A stretch of DNA of 64,000 nt from NCBI RefSeq assembly GCF_023515995.1, contig NZ_CP097320.1, forward strand, positions 1,984,001 through 2,048,000. Reading direction: 5' to 3'. Numbering within the stretch: position 1 is the stretch's first letter; every line of letters starts with the position of its first letter. This DNA comes from Candidatus Mycobacterium methanotrophicum (GTDB taxonomy: Bacteria; Actinomycetota; Actinomycetes; Mycobacteriales; Mycobacteriaceae). Of this stretch, positions 19,364-27,946 are shown piece after piece. The translations under genes and the position numbers were made by a program. The notes under the pieces are model-generated. The model saw nothing but the letters and a program-made list of their open reading frames with translations. It made no database searches and was not told the DNA's origin.

Positions 19364-20215
19364 ATGACGACCTCGTTGGATCGAGCGGCACGTCTGGAAC
19401 TTGTCGCGCGCCTTAAGTCTTCCTACCCGGAACTCCCGGATGCACCCACGCCCGATCTGATTGATCACGATCGGTTCACCGCCTACACCAAGACCCCGCA
19501 CGATGTCGGCGGTGAGCCGGACGCTCCGATGGAATTCGAGAATAAGCAGTACGAGCATTGGGAAGAAAACACCTACGTCATGTGTGAGGTTCTCGGCTGG
19601 CGTGGGATTTGGTTGTCCGAGGAACGACGCCGGATGGGCAATGTCGACATCGGCCGCACGATCTACCTCGGCCTGCCTTACTACGGGCGGTGGCTGTTGG
19701 CCGTCGCACGTGTACTCACCGAAAAACACCACATCGGCCTGACCGAGTTGGCCGAACGCATGACCGAGGTCGAGGCACGGTATGCGGGCGGCTTGCGAGG
19801 AAAGCCCTTGGAGGCCAAGCCCAAATTCGAAGGTGACCCGTCCACAGTTAGACGCAACCGGCACCACACGCATGCGGTCGGTAAGGGCGACCCGCAAGTG
19901 TTTGCCGGACAGGCCGGTGAGCCGAAGTTCAAAGTCGGCGACAAGGTCGTGGTGCGAGAGCTTCCTGTGCTGCTCTACACCCGCACTCAAGAGTATGTTC
20001 GTGGTGCCGCGGGGGAGATCGCGGTCGTCTCCTATGAAAGCCCTGCCGCCGAGGACGAGACCTGGGATGGCCGCGACCAGAAACCCGAGTGGTTCTACAT
20101 CGTGCGGTTCAACCTTTCTCAGTTGTGGCACGGCTATACCGGCCCCGGCAATGACACCCTGCAGACCGAGATTCCGGAGCGCTGGCTCGCGGCAGCGGAA
20201 AGGACCTCAGCATGA
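19364..20215 (+). CDS. Thiocyanate hydrolase beta-alpha fusion subunit
   Basis: 283 residues from ATG 19364. Residues 1-150 (FTAYTKTPHDVGGEPDAPME, YEHWEENTYVMCEVLGWRG, TIYLGLPYYGRWLLAVARVL) match the beta subunit of thiocyanate hydrolase. Residues about 160-283 (RNRHHTHAVGKGDPQVFAGQ, FKVGDKVVVRELP, YESPAAEDETW, DTLQTEIPERWL) match its alpha subunit. In Thiobacillus thioparus these are two genes; here they form one chain, the way the nitrile hydratase beta subunit is built. The gene overlaps the gamma subunit by four bases (ATGA). The complex would hydrolyse thiocyanate to carbonyl sulfide and ammonia. A nitrile hydratase function is the alternative. Confidence 0.8.
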   Translation: MTTSLDRAARLELVARLKSSYPELPDAPTPDLIDHDRFTAYTKTPHDVGGEPDAPMEFENKQYEHWEENTYVMCEVLGWRGIWLSEERRRMGNVDIGRTIYLGLPYYGRWLLAVARVLTEKHHIGLTELAERMTEVEARYAGGLRGKPLEAKPKFEGDPSTVRRNRHHTHAVGKGDPQVFAGQAGEPKFKVGDKVVVRELPVLLYTRTQEYVRGAAGEIAVVSYESPAAEDETWDGRDQKPEWFYIVRFNLSQLWHGYTGPGNDTLQTEIPERWLAAAERTSA

Positions 20216-20916
20216 CGGCTCATGATCACGACCACGAACGCACCGCCGCGCCGATGGTCGACGAGATCACCGACTTCGAAGTCTTGGAGATCGCGCTGCG
20301 CGAATTATGCATCGAAAAAGGGATTTTCACCGCTGAGGAGCACCGCCACTTCACCGAGTTCGCTGAACAGATCGGCCCAACCCCTGCCGCGCATCTGGTG
20401 GCGCGGGCTTGGATTGATCCTGAGTTCAAAAAACTGGTCATCGCGGATCCGCTGGCCGCCAGTAAGGAGGTTGGCGTCGACTGGCTGCAACCCACCGGTT
20501 TTGGGACACCGAGTGATTTCACCGCGTTCCATGTGCTCGAAGACACGCCAACCCTGCATCACGTCATTGTGTGCACGCTGTGCTCCTGCTATCCGCGTCC
20601 GATCCTGGGCAACTCCCCGGAGTGGTACCGCACGCCCAACTTCCGCCGTCGCATCGCGCGCTGGCCGCGCCAAGTGCTCGGGGAGTTCGGCCTATACCTG
20701 CCGGAAGATGTCGCAATCCGGGTGGAGGACTCGAACCAGAAGCACCGTTTCATGGTGATGCCGGTGCGTCCCGAGGGAACCGATGACTGGACCGAGGACA
20801 AACTGGTCGGGATCATCACGCGCGACTGTCTGATCGGTGTCGCGTTGCCGAAGGTTGGTGTGACCACAAACGCGGTGACTCAGACCCGCCCGGCTATCCA
20901 TCCTGCGAAGCAGTAG
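20212..20916 (+). CDS. scnC: Thiocyanate hydrolase gamma (cobalt catalytic) subunit
   Basis: 234 residues, homologous to the nitrile hydratase alpha subunit. The His-rich start (HDHDHER) is followed by the metal-claw motif VCTLCSCYPRP with Cys121, Cys124 and Cys126; the Thr in CTLCSC marks the cobalt type. Arg129 after CSCYP is the residue I recall from thiocyanate hydrolase, where cobalt nitrile hydratases have Trp. GNSPEWYRTPNFRRRIARWP, RVEDSNQKHRFMVMPVRPEG and ITRDCLIGVALP complete the family pattern. It is translationally coupled to the fused beta-alpha gene and followed by a likely cobalt chaperone. Confidence 0.85.
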   Translation: MTAHDHDHERTAAPMVDEITDFEVLEIALRELCIEKGIFTAEEHRHFTEFAEQIGPTPAAHLVARAWIDPEFKKLVIADPLAASKEVGVDWLQPTGFGTPSDFTAFHVLEDTPTLHHVIVCTLCSCYPRPILGNSPEWYRTPNFRRRIARWPRQVLGEFGLYLPEDVAIRVEDSNQKHRFMVMPVRPEGTDDWTEDKLVGIITRDCLIGVALPKVGVTTNAVTQTRPAIHPAKQ

Positions 20917-20927
20917 GCAGGGTACCG

Positions 20928-21296
20928 GTGAGCAACTCGGGGCAACTTGATCCGGCCGAAAGTCCCCCAATCGCTGCGTTGGCGAAAATTGTTGAGAGGA
21001 ACCAGGTCTGGGTCCGCATGGCGGCAAAGTACGGCGTCGACAATCCTGTGCCGCCGTGGAAAACAAGCCTCGACGGGATCTGTGACGCACTCGACCAAAG
21101 CGGCGGCGGCACAGCGTTGCTCAGCGTCGACCGGCGTAACGAAGAGGACGTGCTGTCGGCAACGGTCTACTCCGGTCTGCCCTACCCGGAAAACCGATTG
21201 GTTGCGCTGGCGCACTCGCTTGTACGACGCGGGCTCATCGATGAGGCCGAGCTGGAGCGACGGCTGACCGCTGTGCGGGCCAGGCTGGAAGCCTGA
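20928..21296 (+). CDS. Thiocyanate hydrolase/nitrile hydratase maturation factor (P15K-like)
   Basis: 122 residues from GTG 20928, eleven bases after scnC. LAKIVERNQVWVRMAAKYGV is followed by ATVYSGLPYPENRLVALAHS and LVRRGLIDEAELERRLTAVR. The second half resembles the N-terminal domain of nitrile hydratase beta subunits (YYxRW...L...G.IT..EL). Small beta-like proteins of this kind load cobalt into the alpha or gamma subunit (P14K, P15K, NhlE). The position at the end of the operon supports that role. The gene ends just before a strong hairpin. Confidence 0.65.
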   Translation: MSNSGQLDPAESPPIAALAKIVERNQVWVRMAAKYGVDNPVPPWKTSLDGICDALDQSGGGTALLSVDRRNEEDVLSATVYSGLPYPENRLVALAHSLVRRGLIDEAELERRLTAVRARLEA

Positions 21297-21310
21297 CCGC
21301 ATTGGCGAAT

Positions 21311-21358
21311 AGACGCAGAGTCGCACTGTTTCAGCACAAAACGTGCGATTCTGCGTCT
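21311..21358. terminator. Hairpin between convergent genes
   Basis: AGACGCAGAGTCGCAC pairs with GTGCGATTCTGCGTCT across a 16-base loop, with one G-T wobble in a 16-bp stem. It lies between the convergent maturation-factor gene and the amidohydrolase remnant, so it can act as a bidirectional terminator. No U-tract follows, as is common in mycobacteria. Confidence 0.6.
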
Positions 21359-21368
21359 GCTCACCGGG

Positions 21369-22438
21369 TTACGCGTTGGCCGGCGCGGACACCTTCATCA
21401 GCTTCATCAGGTTGCCGCCCATGATCTTGGCGACGTCATCTTCGTCGAAGTCGGTGAGCTCGTCGACGAAGGAGATCGGGTCCTTCAGGCCCTCGGGGTG
21501 CGGCCAGTCGGATCCAAACAGCACCCGGTCGGTGGCCACCATCTTGACGATCTCGTAGAACCGGTCCTCCCAGAACGGGGTGATATAGACGCAGCGCTTG
21601 AAAGCCTCGACCGGACCCTCGCTGAACGAGTTCGGCATCTTCTTGTAGACGCCCTTGAGGCCCTTGAACAGGTCCGGTACCCAGTCGGCACCGTTTTCAA
21701 TTGACAGGATCCGCAGTTCAGGGTTGCGCGACAGCGCGCCATGGCACACCAGCGCACCCATCGCGTCCATGATCGGCCGATGGCCCATCGCGAAGCTGCG
21801 GAAGGCGGTCGGCTTGAACGGCAGGAATTCGTCGCCGGGCTCCCAGACGCGAACTCGGAGTAGCCGCTGTCCGAGGCATGCATCGAGACCGGGATCCCGG
21901 CTTTGATGCAGGCCTGCCAGAACGGGTCAAACTCCTCGAAACCGAAGGAGCGGCCGCGGCGGTAGCCGGGCACCGGCGCCGGGCGAACTAGTACCGTGCG
22001 TGCGCCCCGCGCCAGGCGCCACTCGAGTTCTTCGAGCGCCCGCTCGACGATCGGCAGGGTGATCACGGGCGTGGCGAAGATGCGGTCGGAGTAGTTGAAC
22101 GTCCAGGTTTCATGCATCCACTGGTTGAGCGCATGGATGACGTCATGGGTCATCTCGGGGTCGTCCTTCATGCGCTCTTCGACCAGGCTGGCCAGGGTGG
22201 GGAACATCAGCGCGTAGTCGATGCCCAGTTCGTCCATGACCTCCAGCCGCGGGCCGGGCTCGCGGAAGGCGGGGATCGCCTTCATCGGCTCACCCAGGAT
22301 TTCGCGGTAGGTCTTTACCTGCACGTAGTCGATCACGTTCTTGCGCTTGTCCGGCAAGAACTTGGTCAGCGCTTCCTGCGGATCGTACATGTGGTTGTCG
22401 GCGTCGAACACGGGGAAGGAAAGTTCGCGAGACGGCAT
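21369..22438 (-). pseudogene. Amidohydrolase family 2 protein, one frameshift
   Basis: The start MPSRELSFPVFDADNHMYDP has the D.D.H metal motif, followed by LGIDYALMFPTLASLVEERM and FDPFWQACIKAGIPVSMHAS (metal His). A frameshift near 21853 then moves the reading to WEPGDEFLPFKPTAFR and FAMGHRPIMDAMGALVCHGA. RVLFGSDWPHPEGLKDP carries the catalytic Asp. Correcting one base restores a protein of about 355 residues, so the lesion is recent or a sequencing error. Such enzymes hydrolyse or decarboxylate ring-cleavage products; the substrate is unknown. Confidence 0.75.
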
Positions 22439-22536
22439 GGCGATCTCCTTGCAGAAGTATGGGCTCAGTGGGTGGTAACGGCGTTACCACTTCTGGGCGG
22501 CAAGCTGTACCGGTCTGGAGTCCGTCGGCCACGGGG

Positions 22537-23632
22537 TCAGTCGGGAAGCTTCGGGGTCGCCCCGTTGATGACGGCGAAGTTCACCGTCGCCGTCGCGAGC
22601 AGCACCTCCCCGGCGTCACTGCCGCCCGCGTCGCCGTAGACGTCGACTTGCATCACCATCGCGCGCCCGCCGTTGCGCAGCATTCGCGGCACCGCGAACG
22701 CCGAGCCTTGACGGATCGGTCGCAGGTAGCGGATGAAGAGGTCGGCCGTCGTCATCGTGGTGCCATCCCGCAGATAGTCCAGCCCGAACTGCCCACCGGC
22801 GACGTCGACGAGCGTGGCGGTCAGTCCGCCCTGCAGGGCACCGGAGGTATTGACCACCTCCGGGCTCACCGGCATCGTCATCGCGAACTCGCCGTTGTGT
22901 GCGCCCGGCCGCATCCCGATCCGGCTGAACAACTCGCCGAGCGTCGGCGGCGCCGGTTGACCGTCGTCGTCGGCGCCAAGGGCGCGAATGCAGAAGTCGA
23001 ATAAGTGGGCTGAATCGATTGGCGCACCGGTTAATTCGGCTCCCAGCCAATGTAATCGGAGGGCACCCAGGATGGTCTGCATGACGATCGCAGCTGCGGG
23101 CGCGGCATCGAGGTTAGGCCGGAAAACGCCTTCGGTGATGCCCCGCTGCACGACGTCGCGAATCAGCTGGTGCAGCGGGACGAGCACCCGCGCATCGTCC
23201 TGGGGCCGCGTTTCGGCCAAGTGCTGGTTGTAGAGGTTCATCGCCCGATTCAGGCTGTCCTGGGTGCTCGACTCCGGCTCCGCGCTGATCCGGTCGATGA
23301 TCAGCTTGATCGCAGCGGTGCTGTCCAGCCCGGCGGTGTCGGCGCGCCACGCCCGCGCCGACTGCGCCATGGTCCGCTCCAGCAGGGCAATCAGCAATTC
23401 GTCCTTGCTGCTGAAGTGCCGGTAGAACGCCCGCACGGCCCGCGCCCAGGCGAAGCTGGTGTTGCGGTGGTTTCGCGACGACGCGGCGATCCGCAAAAGA
23501 CGTTTTTGAGCGGGCGACCACCTCTTGCACGGTGAAGTCTGTGCGCCCGGTCTCGCCCAGGATCTCGACCGCGGTCTTGATGAAGCGGGCAGCGCGTCGT
23601 CGGTTCGGCTTCGTCGTCCGGGGGCACCCCGC
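22537..23632 (-). pseudogene. TetR regulator fused to a PaaI-type thioesterase domain, disrupted
   Basis: Reading from 23632, GTG with GAGGAGG upstream begins the gene. A frame change leads to RFIKTAVEILGETGRTDFTV and QEVVARSKTS of a TetR DNA-binding domain. About 60 extra bases interrupt the recognition helix before RAFYRHFSSKDELLIALLER. The rest is open: a TetR ligand domain to ALRLHWLGAELTGAP, then a hotdog domain with RPGAHNGEFAMTM, GALQGGLTATLVDVAGGQF and LRPIRQGSAFAVPRMLRNGG. TetR-thioesterase fusions probably sense an acyl-CoA. The insertion in the HTH should abolish operator binding. Confidence 0.7.
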
Positions 23633-23936
23633 CTCCTCTGTTGCGCGCTGAGAGCGCCGTGAGAACGAGGTTACCGCGCTTAGACGAGGACGGCGAGAAC
23701 GGTGGTGGTCTCTGGAAACGACGAGGGATCACGGTCATCGCGAGCCGCGGATTGCCGAGCACGGCCGTCAGCAGCGACAGCCGAAGTTGGCTCGGGCCGG
23801 CGGTCGTGATGTCGAACCAGGCTGGGTCCGTCATCGCCTGCCGGGCAACTCCGGGAGGGCACTCGGTGCGCAGGACGTCGTGCCTGCTGTCACCGCAGCG
23901 CCAGCTGACCCGAATTCAATCCGACATCCATAAGGC
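23633..23936. other. Gap without a supported gene
   Basis: No domain or good start site is visible between the TetR-thioesterase remnant and the monooxygenase remnant. Open frames on either strand are short and of atypical composition. The stretch ends in an AT-rich operator-like site. Confidence 0.4.
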
Positions 23937-23953
23937 CGTTAACATAATAAAAA
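23937..23953 (+). promoter_or_regulatory. AT-rich shared operator site 1
   Basis: CGTTAACATAATAAAAA lies between the divergent TetR-thioesterase and luciferase-like genes. It matches the site at 33608-33625 (CGCTAACATAGGTAAAAA) except for one substitution and a short indel in the middle. The low GC stands out from the surrounding DNA. Confidence 0.5.
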
Positions 23954-23978
23954 TAGTAAACTAGCGCGACAGACGTCA

Positions 23979-25120
23979 ATGCTGCCGCGGCGTGCTGGAC
24001 AGCTCCGTATTGTGGTCAGCCATGGCCCAGTGGTACCTGTTCCTACCGCAGTCAGACTGCCGGTTGCCGACATTGTGCAGCGCTCGCGCCAGGCGGAGGC
24101 TAGTGGATTTTCCGGGGTGGCGTTCATCGACCACCTCGACGCGCCCGGCCTGAGTGACGAAACGATCTGGGAGGCAATGGGTGTGGCGACCTGGGTGGCC
24201 GCGAAGACCGACCGGCTGCGGATCGGCCATCCGATGCGCTGCGACGCATTCCGGCATCCGGCGGCGCTGGCCAAACAGGCCGTTACGTTGTCCGAGGCGT
24301 CGGACGGCCGGTTCGAGTTAGGCCTCGGATCCGGTTCATGGCCCGCTGAATTCACGAGATTTGATGTTGGCCAAGACGATCCGGTAGCGCGCGTCGAGCA
24401 ACTCGAGCGGCATCTGGGACCTTGGCCGACAAGGGCTATGAAGGAACCGGTACCGGAGTGCACACCCCGGTCAAGGGCCGCAGCCTCGACATCGAGAACC
24501 AGAGCTACAACGCGCTGCTCACAGCGACACGGGCCATCGGGGAACGCGCCAACGCCGAACTCAAACAACGCTGGCGCTGTCTTCGCCGAATCCGCTGGTG
24601 CCCAACCAGAATCGGAGCAATCGTCGGCGCCGCGATCGTACTACCGACTCTCCAACGCGGAAACTACTGAGAACACCTCACTTGGGCGCGGAATGGCGCG
24701 CCGGAGCGCAGACAATTCCCGCTTCCCGAGCATCGGATACCGCTGATCCTCGGCGGCACCGGGTGCCGGATGATGGAACTTGTTCGCAGATATGCGGATT
24801 GGTGGAGCATACCGGCCAATCACCTCGATCGGCTGGCAAGTTTGATGCCGGCCACCGGGTCTGCTCGGGTATCGGTTCAGCAGATGGTCGGCTTCGTTCG
24901 CAAGGGGAGCGACCCCACCACCGCTCGCGAACTGAGCATCCGGCGGTTCGGCCACCTCGGTTCGGGCCTGGTCTGCGGTGACGCCGACGAATTGTCCGGA
25001 CATTTCGCCGGCCTGGCCGCCCAGGGCGTCGAGCGGTTCCACGTCTGGTTCGCTGATTTCGCCGCCCCAGACTCGTTGCACGAATTCGGCGAAACGGTGA
25101 TCAAAGCGTTCGCGGGATAA
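23979..25120 (+). pseudogene. Luciferase-like (F420-type) monooxygenase, split by an IS5-family fragment
   Basis: The 5' part reads LPVADIVQRSRQAEASGFSG, then VAFIDHLDAPGLSDE, VAAKTDRLRIGHPMRCDAFR and SEASDGRFELGLGSGS. This is the TIM-barrel start of an F420- or FMN-dependent luciferase-like enzyme. After about 24420 a transposase fragment follows. The enzyme resumes near 24740 with IPLILGGTGCRMMELVRRYA and ends HVWFADFAAPDSLHEFGETV at 25120. The missing middle held part of the barrel. The 5' end lacks a clear ribosome site. Confidence 0.7.
24421..24670 (+). mobile_element. IS5-family transposase, C-terminal fragment
   Basis: ADKGYEGTG, HTPVKGRSLDIENQSYNALL, ATRAIGERANAELKQRWRC and LRRIRWCPTRIGAIVGAAIV form the end of an IS5/IS1182-like DDE transposase, including the ERANAxLK segment with the catalytic Glu. 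The rest of the transposase and the inverted repeats are not seen. It sits inside the luciferase-like monooxygenase gene. Confidence 0.7.
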
Positions 25121-25129
25121 CAGGCTCGG

Positions 25130-25855
25130 TCATCGCTGCTGTGCGGCCCGCCGGCGAGCCTCGGACGGCATAACGGGTTCGCGCGCGAACGGCCCACGCC
25201 GCACGGCGTTCAGCCGGATCTCCGGCAGATCCACCGACGGGTCCACGGTGTCGAGCCACGCCACGGCCTCGGCGACGTCAGAAACCTGGATCGCGTCGAC
25301 CTCGAACGGAACATCCTGCAGCATATCGGTTTCCACCGGCCCCGGCGTCACGATATGGACCGCGATGCCGTCACGGTCGACCTCAAGAGCCAGCGCACGG
25401 GCGAACGCGTTCATCCCCGCCTTGGACGCCGAGTAGGCGGTGCGTGCCATCATTGGTTGGTGCGCCGCTGAGGACGAGATGAACACCAGCCGCGAGCCGG
25501 CGCGCATTCGCGGCAGCACGGCTGCGGTCACCACAAAGCAGGAGTCCAGGTTGGCGGAGATGATCGACTGCCATTGCTCGAAGGTTTGCTTGCGCGCATA
25601 GGTTCCGCCAAGCGTTCCGGCGGCGTGCACCACCAAATCGACTGTCTGCATTGGGCTGATCGCTTGCGCAAAGCCGACGGCGTCAGACGCGTCGGCGGCG
25701 ATATAGCGCGCCCCGATTTCCTCTGCGGCCGCGCGTAGCGGGCCTTCTCGTCGCGCCGACAGCACGACGTCGTAACCCAATTCGCACAGTTTGGCCGCAC
25801 AGGCCTTACCGATCCCGCCGCTGCCGCCTGTTACCAGCGCGGTTCGGGAGTTCAC
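25130..25855 (-). CDS. Short-chain dehydrogenase/reductase
   Basis: 241 residues with an intact SDR core: TGGSGGIG at residues 9-16 binds NAD(P), HAAGTLGG is the NAG-like motif, the Ser region FISSSAA lies at 126-131, and YSASK places the catalytic Tyr141 and Lys145. PGPVETDML follows. RREG after the second strand suggests NADP preference. The start overlaps the stop of the GntR regulator gene (25852-25855), so both form one operon read leftward. The substrate is unknown. It is one of the few unbroken genes in this region. Confidence 0.85.
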   Translation of the reverse strand: MNSRTALVTGGSGGIGKACAAKLCELGYDVVLSARREGPLRAAAEEIGARYIAADASDAVGFAQAISPMQTVDLVVHAAGTLGGTYARKQTFEQWQSIISANLDSCFVVTAAVLPRMRAGSRLVFISSSAAHQPMMARTAYSASKAGMNAFARALALEVDRDGIAVHIVTPGPVETDMLQDVPFEVDAIQVSDVAEAVAWLDTVDPSVDLPEIRLNAVRRGPFAREPVMPSEARRRAAQQR

Positions 25856-26667
25856 GACTTATAGCGCGGGCGTCCCAGCGCCTGCGGCGACACCGCATAG
25901 ATCCGTTGGTCGGGGCCTGCGGCCAGCACGTGACTCTGGGTGTCGGAAAGATGCCGGGCAGCGATGCGACGGGCCCGATCGGCGTCTCCCGCTTCGATCA
26001 TTTCGGTCAGCTTGACATGTGTATTGAGCACAGCGCGACGCTTGGCCAGCGATGGGTAGGTGCCCTTGGCCGCGCTCTCATCGGCCCAGTGCTGTTCATG
26101 GTTCGTCCACAGCGTCTCCACGGTGCCGACGACCGCGATGATCGTCCGGTTGCCGCACCCACGCACGATGAGATCGTGGAATTTGCGGCCAATTTCGGTG
26201 AATTCGGGCCCGTCCTCCAGATGCGCGGCCATCGCGTCGTTGCCCTCTTTGAGCTCGGGCACGATGGTGTCGGCGCGGTCCGGCCGCCCCGCGGCCAACG
26301 CCGCGCAGGCGGGTTCGAGTTCCAGCAACGCCGTTCCCAGGTCGGTGACCACGACCGACTCGCTCTGCAACAGCAGACCCAACATGTAGGCGGCGCTGGT
26401 CTTCGCCGGAGCGTGCACCACCGCACCGCCCCGGTTGCCACGCCGAACCGACACCAGTCCTTCGGTCTCCAGGATCCGCAGCGCCTCCCGCAGCGAAACC
26501 AGGCTGACGTTGAACTGCTCGACAAGCACTTCCTGGCGCGGCAGCAAAGCGCCGTCGGCTAATTCGCCGTCGATGATCTGGCGGCGCAATTCGTCGGCGA
26601 CGATCTCGGCGATCCTGGGCGCGGACAAACGGCGTCGAGAATCGGGGCCAATTCCCAGTGCAGTCAT
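25852..26667 (-). CDS. FadR/GntR-family transcriptional regulator
   Basis: 271 residues. The N-terminal winged helix (RIAEIVADELRRQIIDGELA, then QEVLVEQFNVSLVSLREALR and ILETEGLVSVRRGNRGGAVV) is typical of GntR proteins. The C-terminal all-helical FCD-type domain includes FHDLIVRGCGNRTIIAVVGT and MIEAGDADRARRIAARHLSD with the metal-binding His pattern. Such FadR-subfamily regulators respond to acyl-CoA or organic acids. It is cotranscribed with the SDR. A TnpB element is inserted just upstream of its start, possibly separating it from its promoter. Confidence 0.85.
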   Translation of the reverse strand: MTALGIGPDSRRRLSAPRIAEIVADELRRQIIDGELADGALLPRQEVLVEQFNVSLVSLREALRILETEGLVSVRRGNRGGAVVHAPAKTSAAYMLGLLLQSESVVVTDLGTALLELEPACAALAAGRPDRADTIVPELKEGNDAMAAHLEDGPEFTEIGRKFHDLIVRGCGNRTIIAVVGTVETLWTNHEQHWADESAAKGTYPSLAKRRAVLNTHVKLTEMIEAGDADRARRIAARHLSDTQSHVLAAGPDQRIYAVSPQALGRPRYKS

Positions 26668-26765
26668 CGGACTTGCGGCGTCGAGACCCTTGGCTGTAGC
26701 CCGGGGAGGAAACGCCGCGCTCCTCCTTTCGAGGTGTTGTCGGTGCTCGTGTCTATGCCGCGGGT

Positions 26766-27767
26766 GTGTGCAGGTTTCGGTTGCTTCCTAGCGTTGAGCA
26801 GGCGGCAGTGTTGGTCGAACAGTGTCGGCACGCTCGTTTTGTGTGGAATCTGGCCGTAAAGCAGCAGGCGCATTGGCAGCCGGGCCGCCAGGCGGCCGGT
26901 TACAACGAGCAATGTGCCCAGTTGACCGCGGCCCGCGCCGAATACGACTGGCTGGCAGCCGGATCGCAAACCGTCCAACAGCAAGCGCTGCGGGACTTCG
27001 CCCAAGCGATGCGTAACTTCTTCCACGGCGCCCACCGCCGCCCGACGTGGCGCAAGGCCGGCACGCACGAAGGCTTCCGGCGGGTCGGCGTCAAACCACG
27101 CCACCTCAAGCGGCTCAGCCGCCGCCACGGACAAGTCTGGATCCCCAAAGTTGGCTGGGTGCGATTCCGATGGACCCGCGACATCCCGGACACGGTGAAG
27201 TCCTACCGCGCCACACTGGATCGATCGGGGCGCTGGCACATCGCTTTTGCCGCCATCCCCGAACCTGTCCCGGGACCCAGTGACGGCAGCGCGGTAGGTA
27301 TTGATCGCGGCCTGACCGTGTCGGCGGCGCTGTCCAGCGGGGAGCTGCTGTGTGTTCCTGGCCTTCGTGCTGGTGAAACTAACCGACTGCGCCGATTGCA
27401 GCAGCGTCTGGCCCGGGCGCAACGTGGATCGCACCGGCGGGCACGAACGAAGCGGGCTATTGCCCGGTTGCGCGCCCGGGAAACGGATCGCCGCCGTGAC
27501 TGGGTGGAAAAGACCACCACCGATGTGGCGCGCCGCTTCGACACCATCTACACGTCGCAACGATGCTCTGCCTGCAGGCATGTCGCGCCGGAAAACCGTA
27601 AGAGCCAAGCGGTTTTCCAGTGCGTCGCCTGCGGCGCGGGGCCGTGCAATGCCGACGTGAACGCCGCACGCAATATTGCCGCCGGACGGGCGGTGACAGC
27701 ACGGGGAGACTTCGGCGCTTGCCGGTCTGCGAACCGTGAACCTCAACTCTGTCCTCCTGCTGCATAG
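26766..27767 (+). pseudogene. TnpB RNA-guided nuclease with a deletion across RuvC-II
   Basis: From GTG 26766 the protein reads CRFRLLPSVEQAAVLVEQCR, then FVWNLAVKQQ, and reaches AVGIDRGLTVSAALSSGE with the first RuvC Asp. ETDRRRDWVEKTTTDVARRF follows. The reading then jumps from DTI straight to YTSQRCSACRHVAPENRKSQ, the zinc-finger region, and NADVNAARNIA with the last RuvC Asp. The roughly 60-residue part with the catalytic Glu (IEDL-type motif) and the bridge helices is missing, with the frame kept. The nuclease should be inactive, though DNA binding through a guide RNA might remain. Confidence 0.75.
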
Positions 27768-27780
27768 GTGCGACCGGGTT

Positions 27781-27813
27781 GACGTCCACCGGCTTAAGCC
27801 GGTGGAGGACGTC
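27781..27813 (+). ncRNA. Right-end hairpin, possible omega-RNA 3' region
   Basis: TCCACCGGCTTAAGCCGGTGGA forms a near-perfect stem flanked by GACGTC on both sides. It lies 14 bases after the tnpB stop. In IS605-group elements this position holds the right-end hairpin and the scaffold of the guide RNA. Transcription has not been shown. Confidence 0.45.
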
Positions 27814-27875
27814 AAACGATTCCAGCAGCGGAATGACCCGTACAGAGCCGCGGCCACCGCACCCGCGAACTCAAT

Positions 27876-27896
27876 TTACTGCAATCTTAGCAGTAA
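27876..27896. promoter_or_regulatory. Inverted repeat upstream of a CoA-transferase remnant
   Basis: TTACTGC and GCAGTAA form a perfect 7-bp inverted repeat around a 7-base spacer. It lies about 50 bases before the CaiB-like frame and just before CATAATAG, a possible -10 element. The size suits a TetR or GntR dimer. Confidence 0.45.
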
Positions 27897-27946
27897 TGGC
27901 ATAATAGCCGCGCTGGTCAACCGCCCTGGTCAGCGGGAAACTACGC

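Larger units (their letters stand above)
26690..27813 (+). mobile_element. IS200/IS605-group element with a tnpB gene only
   Basis: The element consists of the tnpB gene and a right-end hairpin at 27781-27813. No tnpA transposase is seen, so mobility would depend on a copy elsewhere. The left end is not clearly defined; the sequence after the GntR start codon (26668-26765) does not look like the native promoter. Insertion without target duplication is usual for this group. Confidence 0.6.

Noticed and set aside
19364..20916. Nitrile hydratase as the name for the cobalt enzyme
   Set aside because: The metal motif alone fits both, but the Arg after CSCYP and the beta and alpha signatures fit thiocyanate hydrolase better; kept as an alternative.
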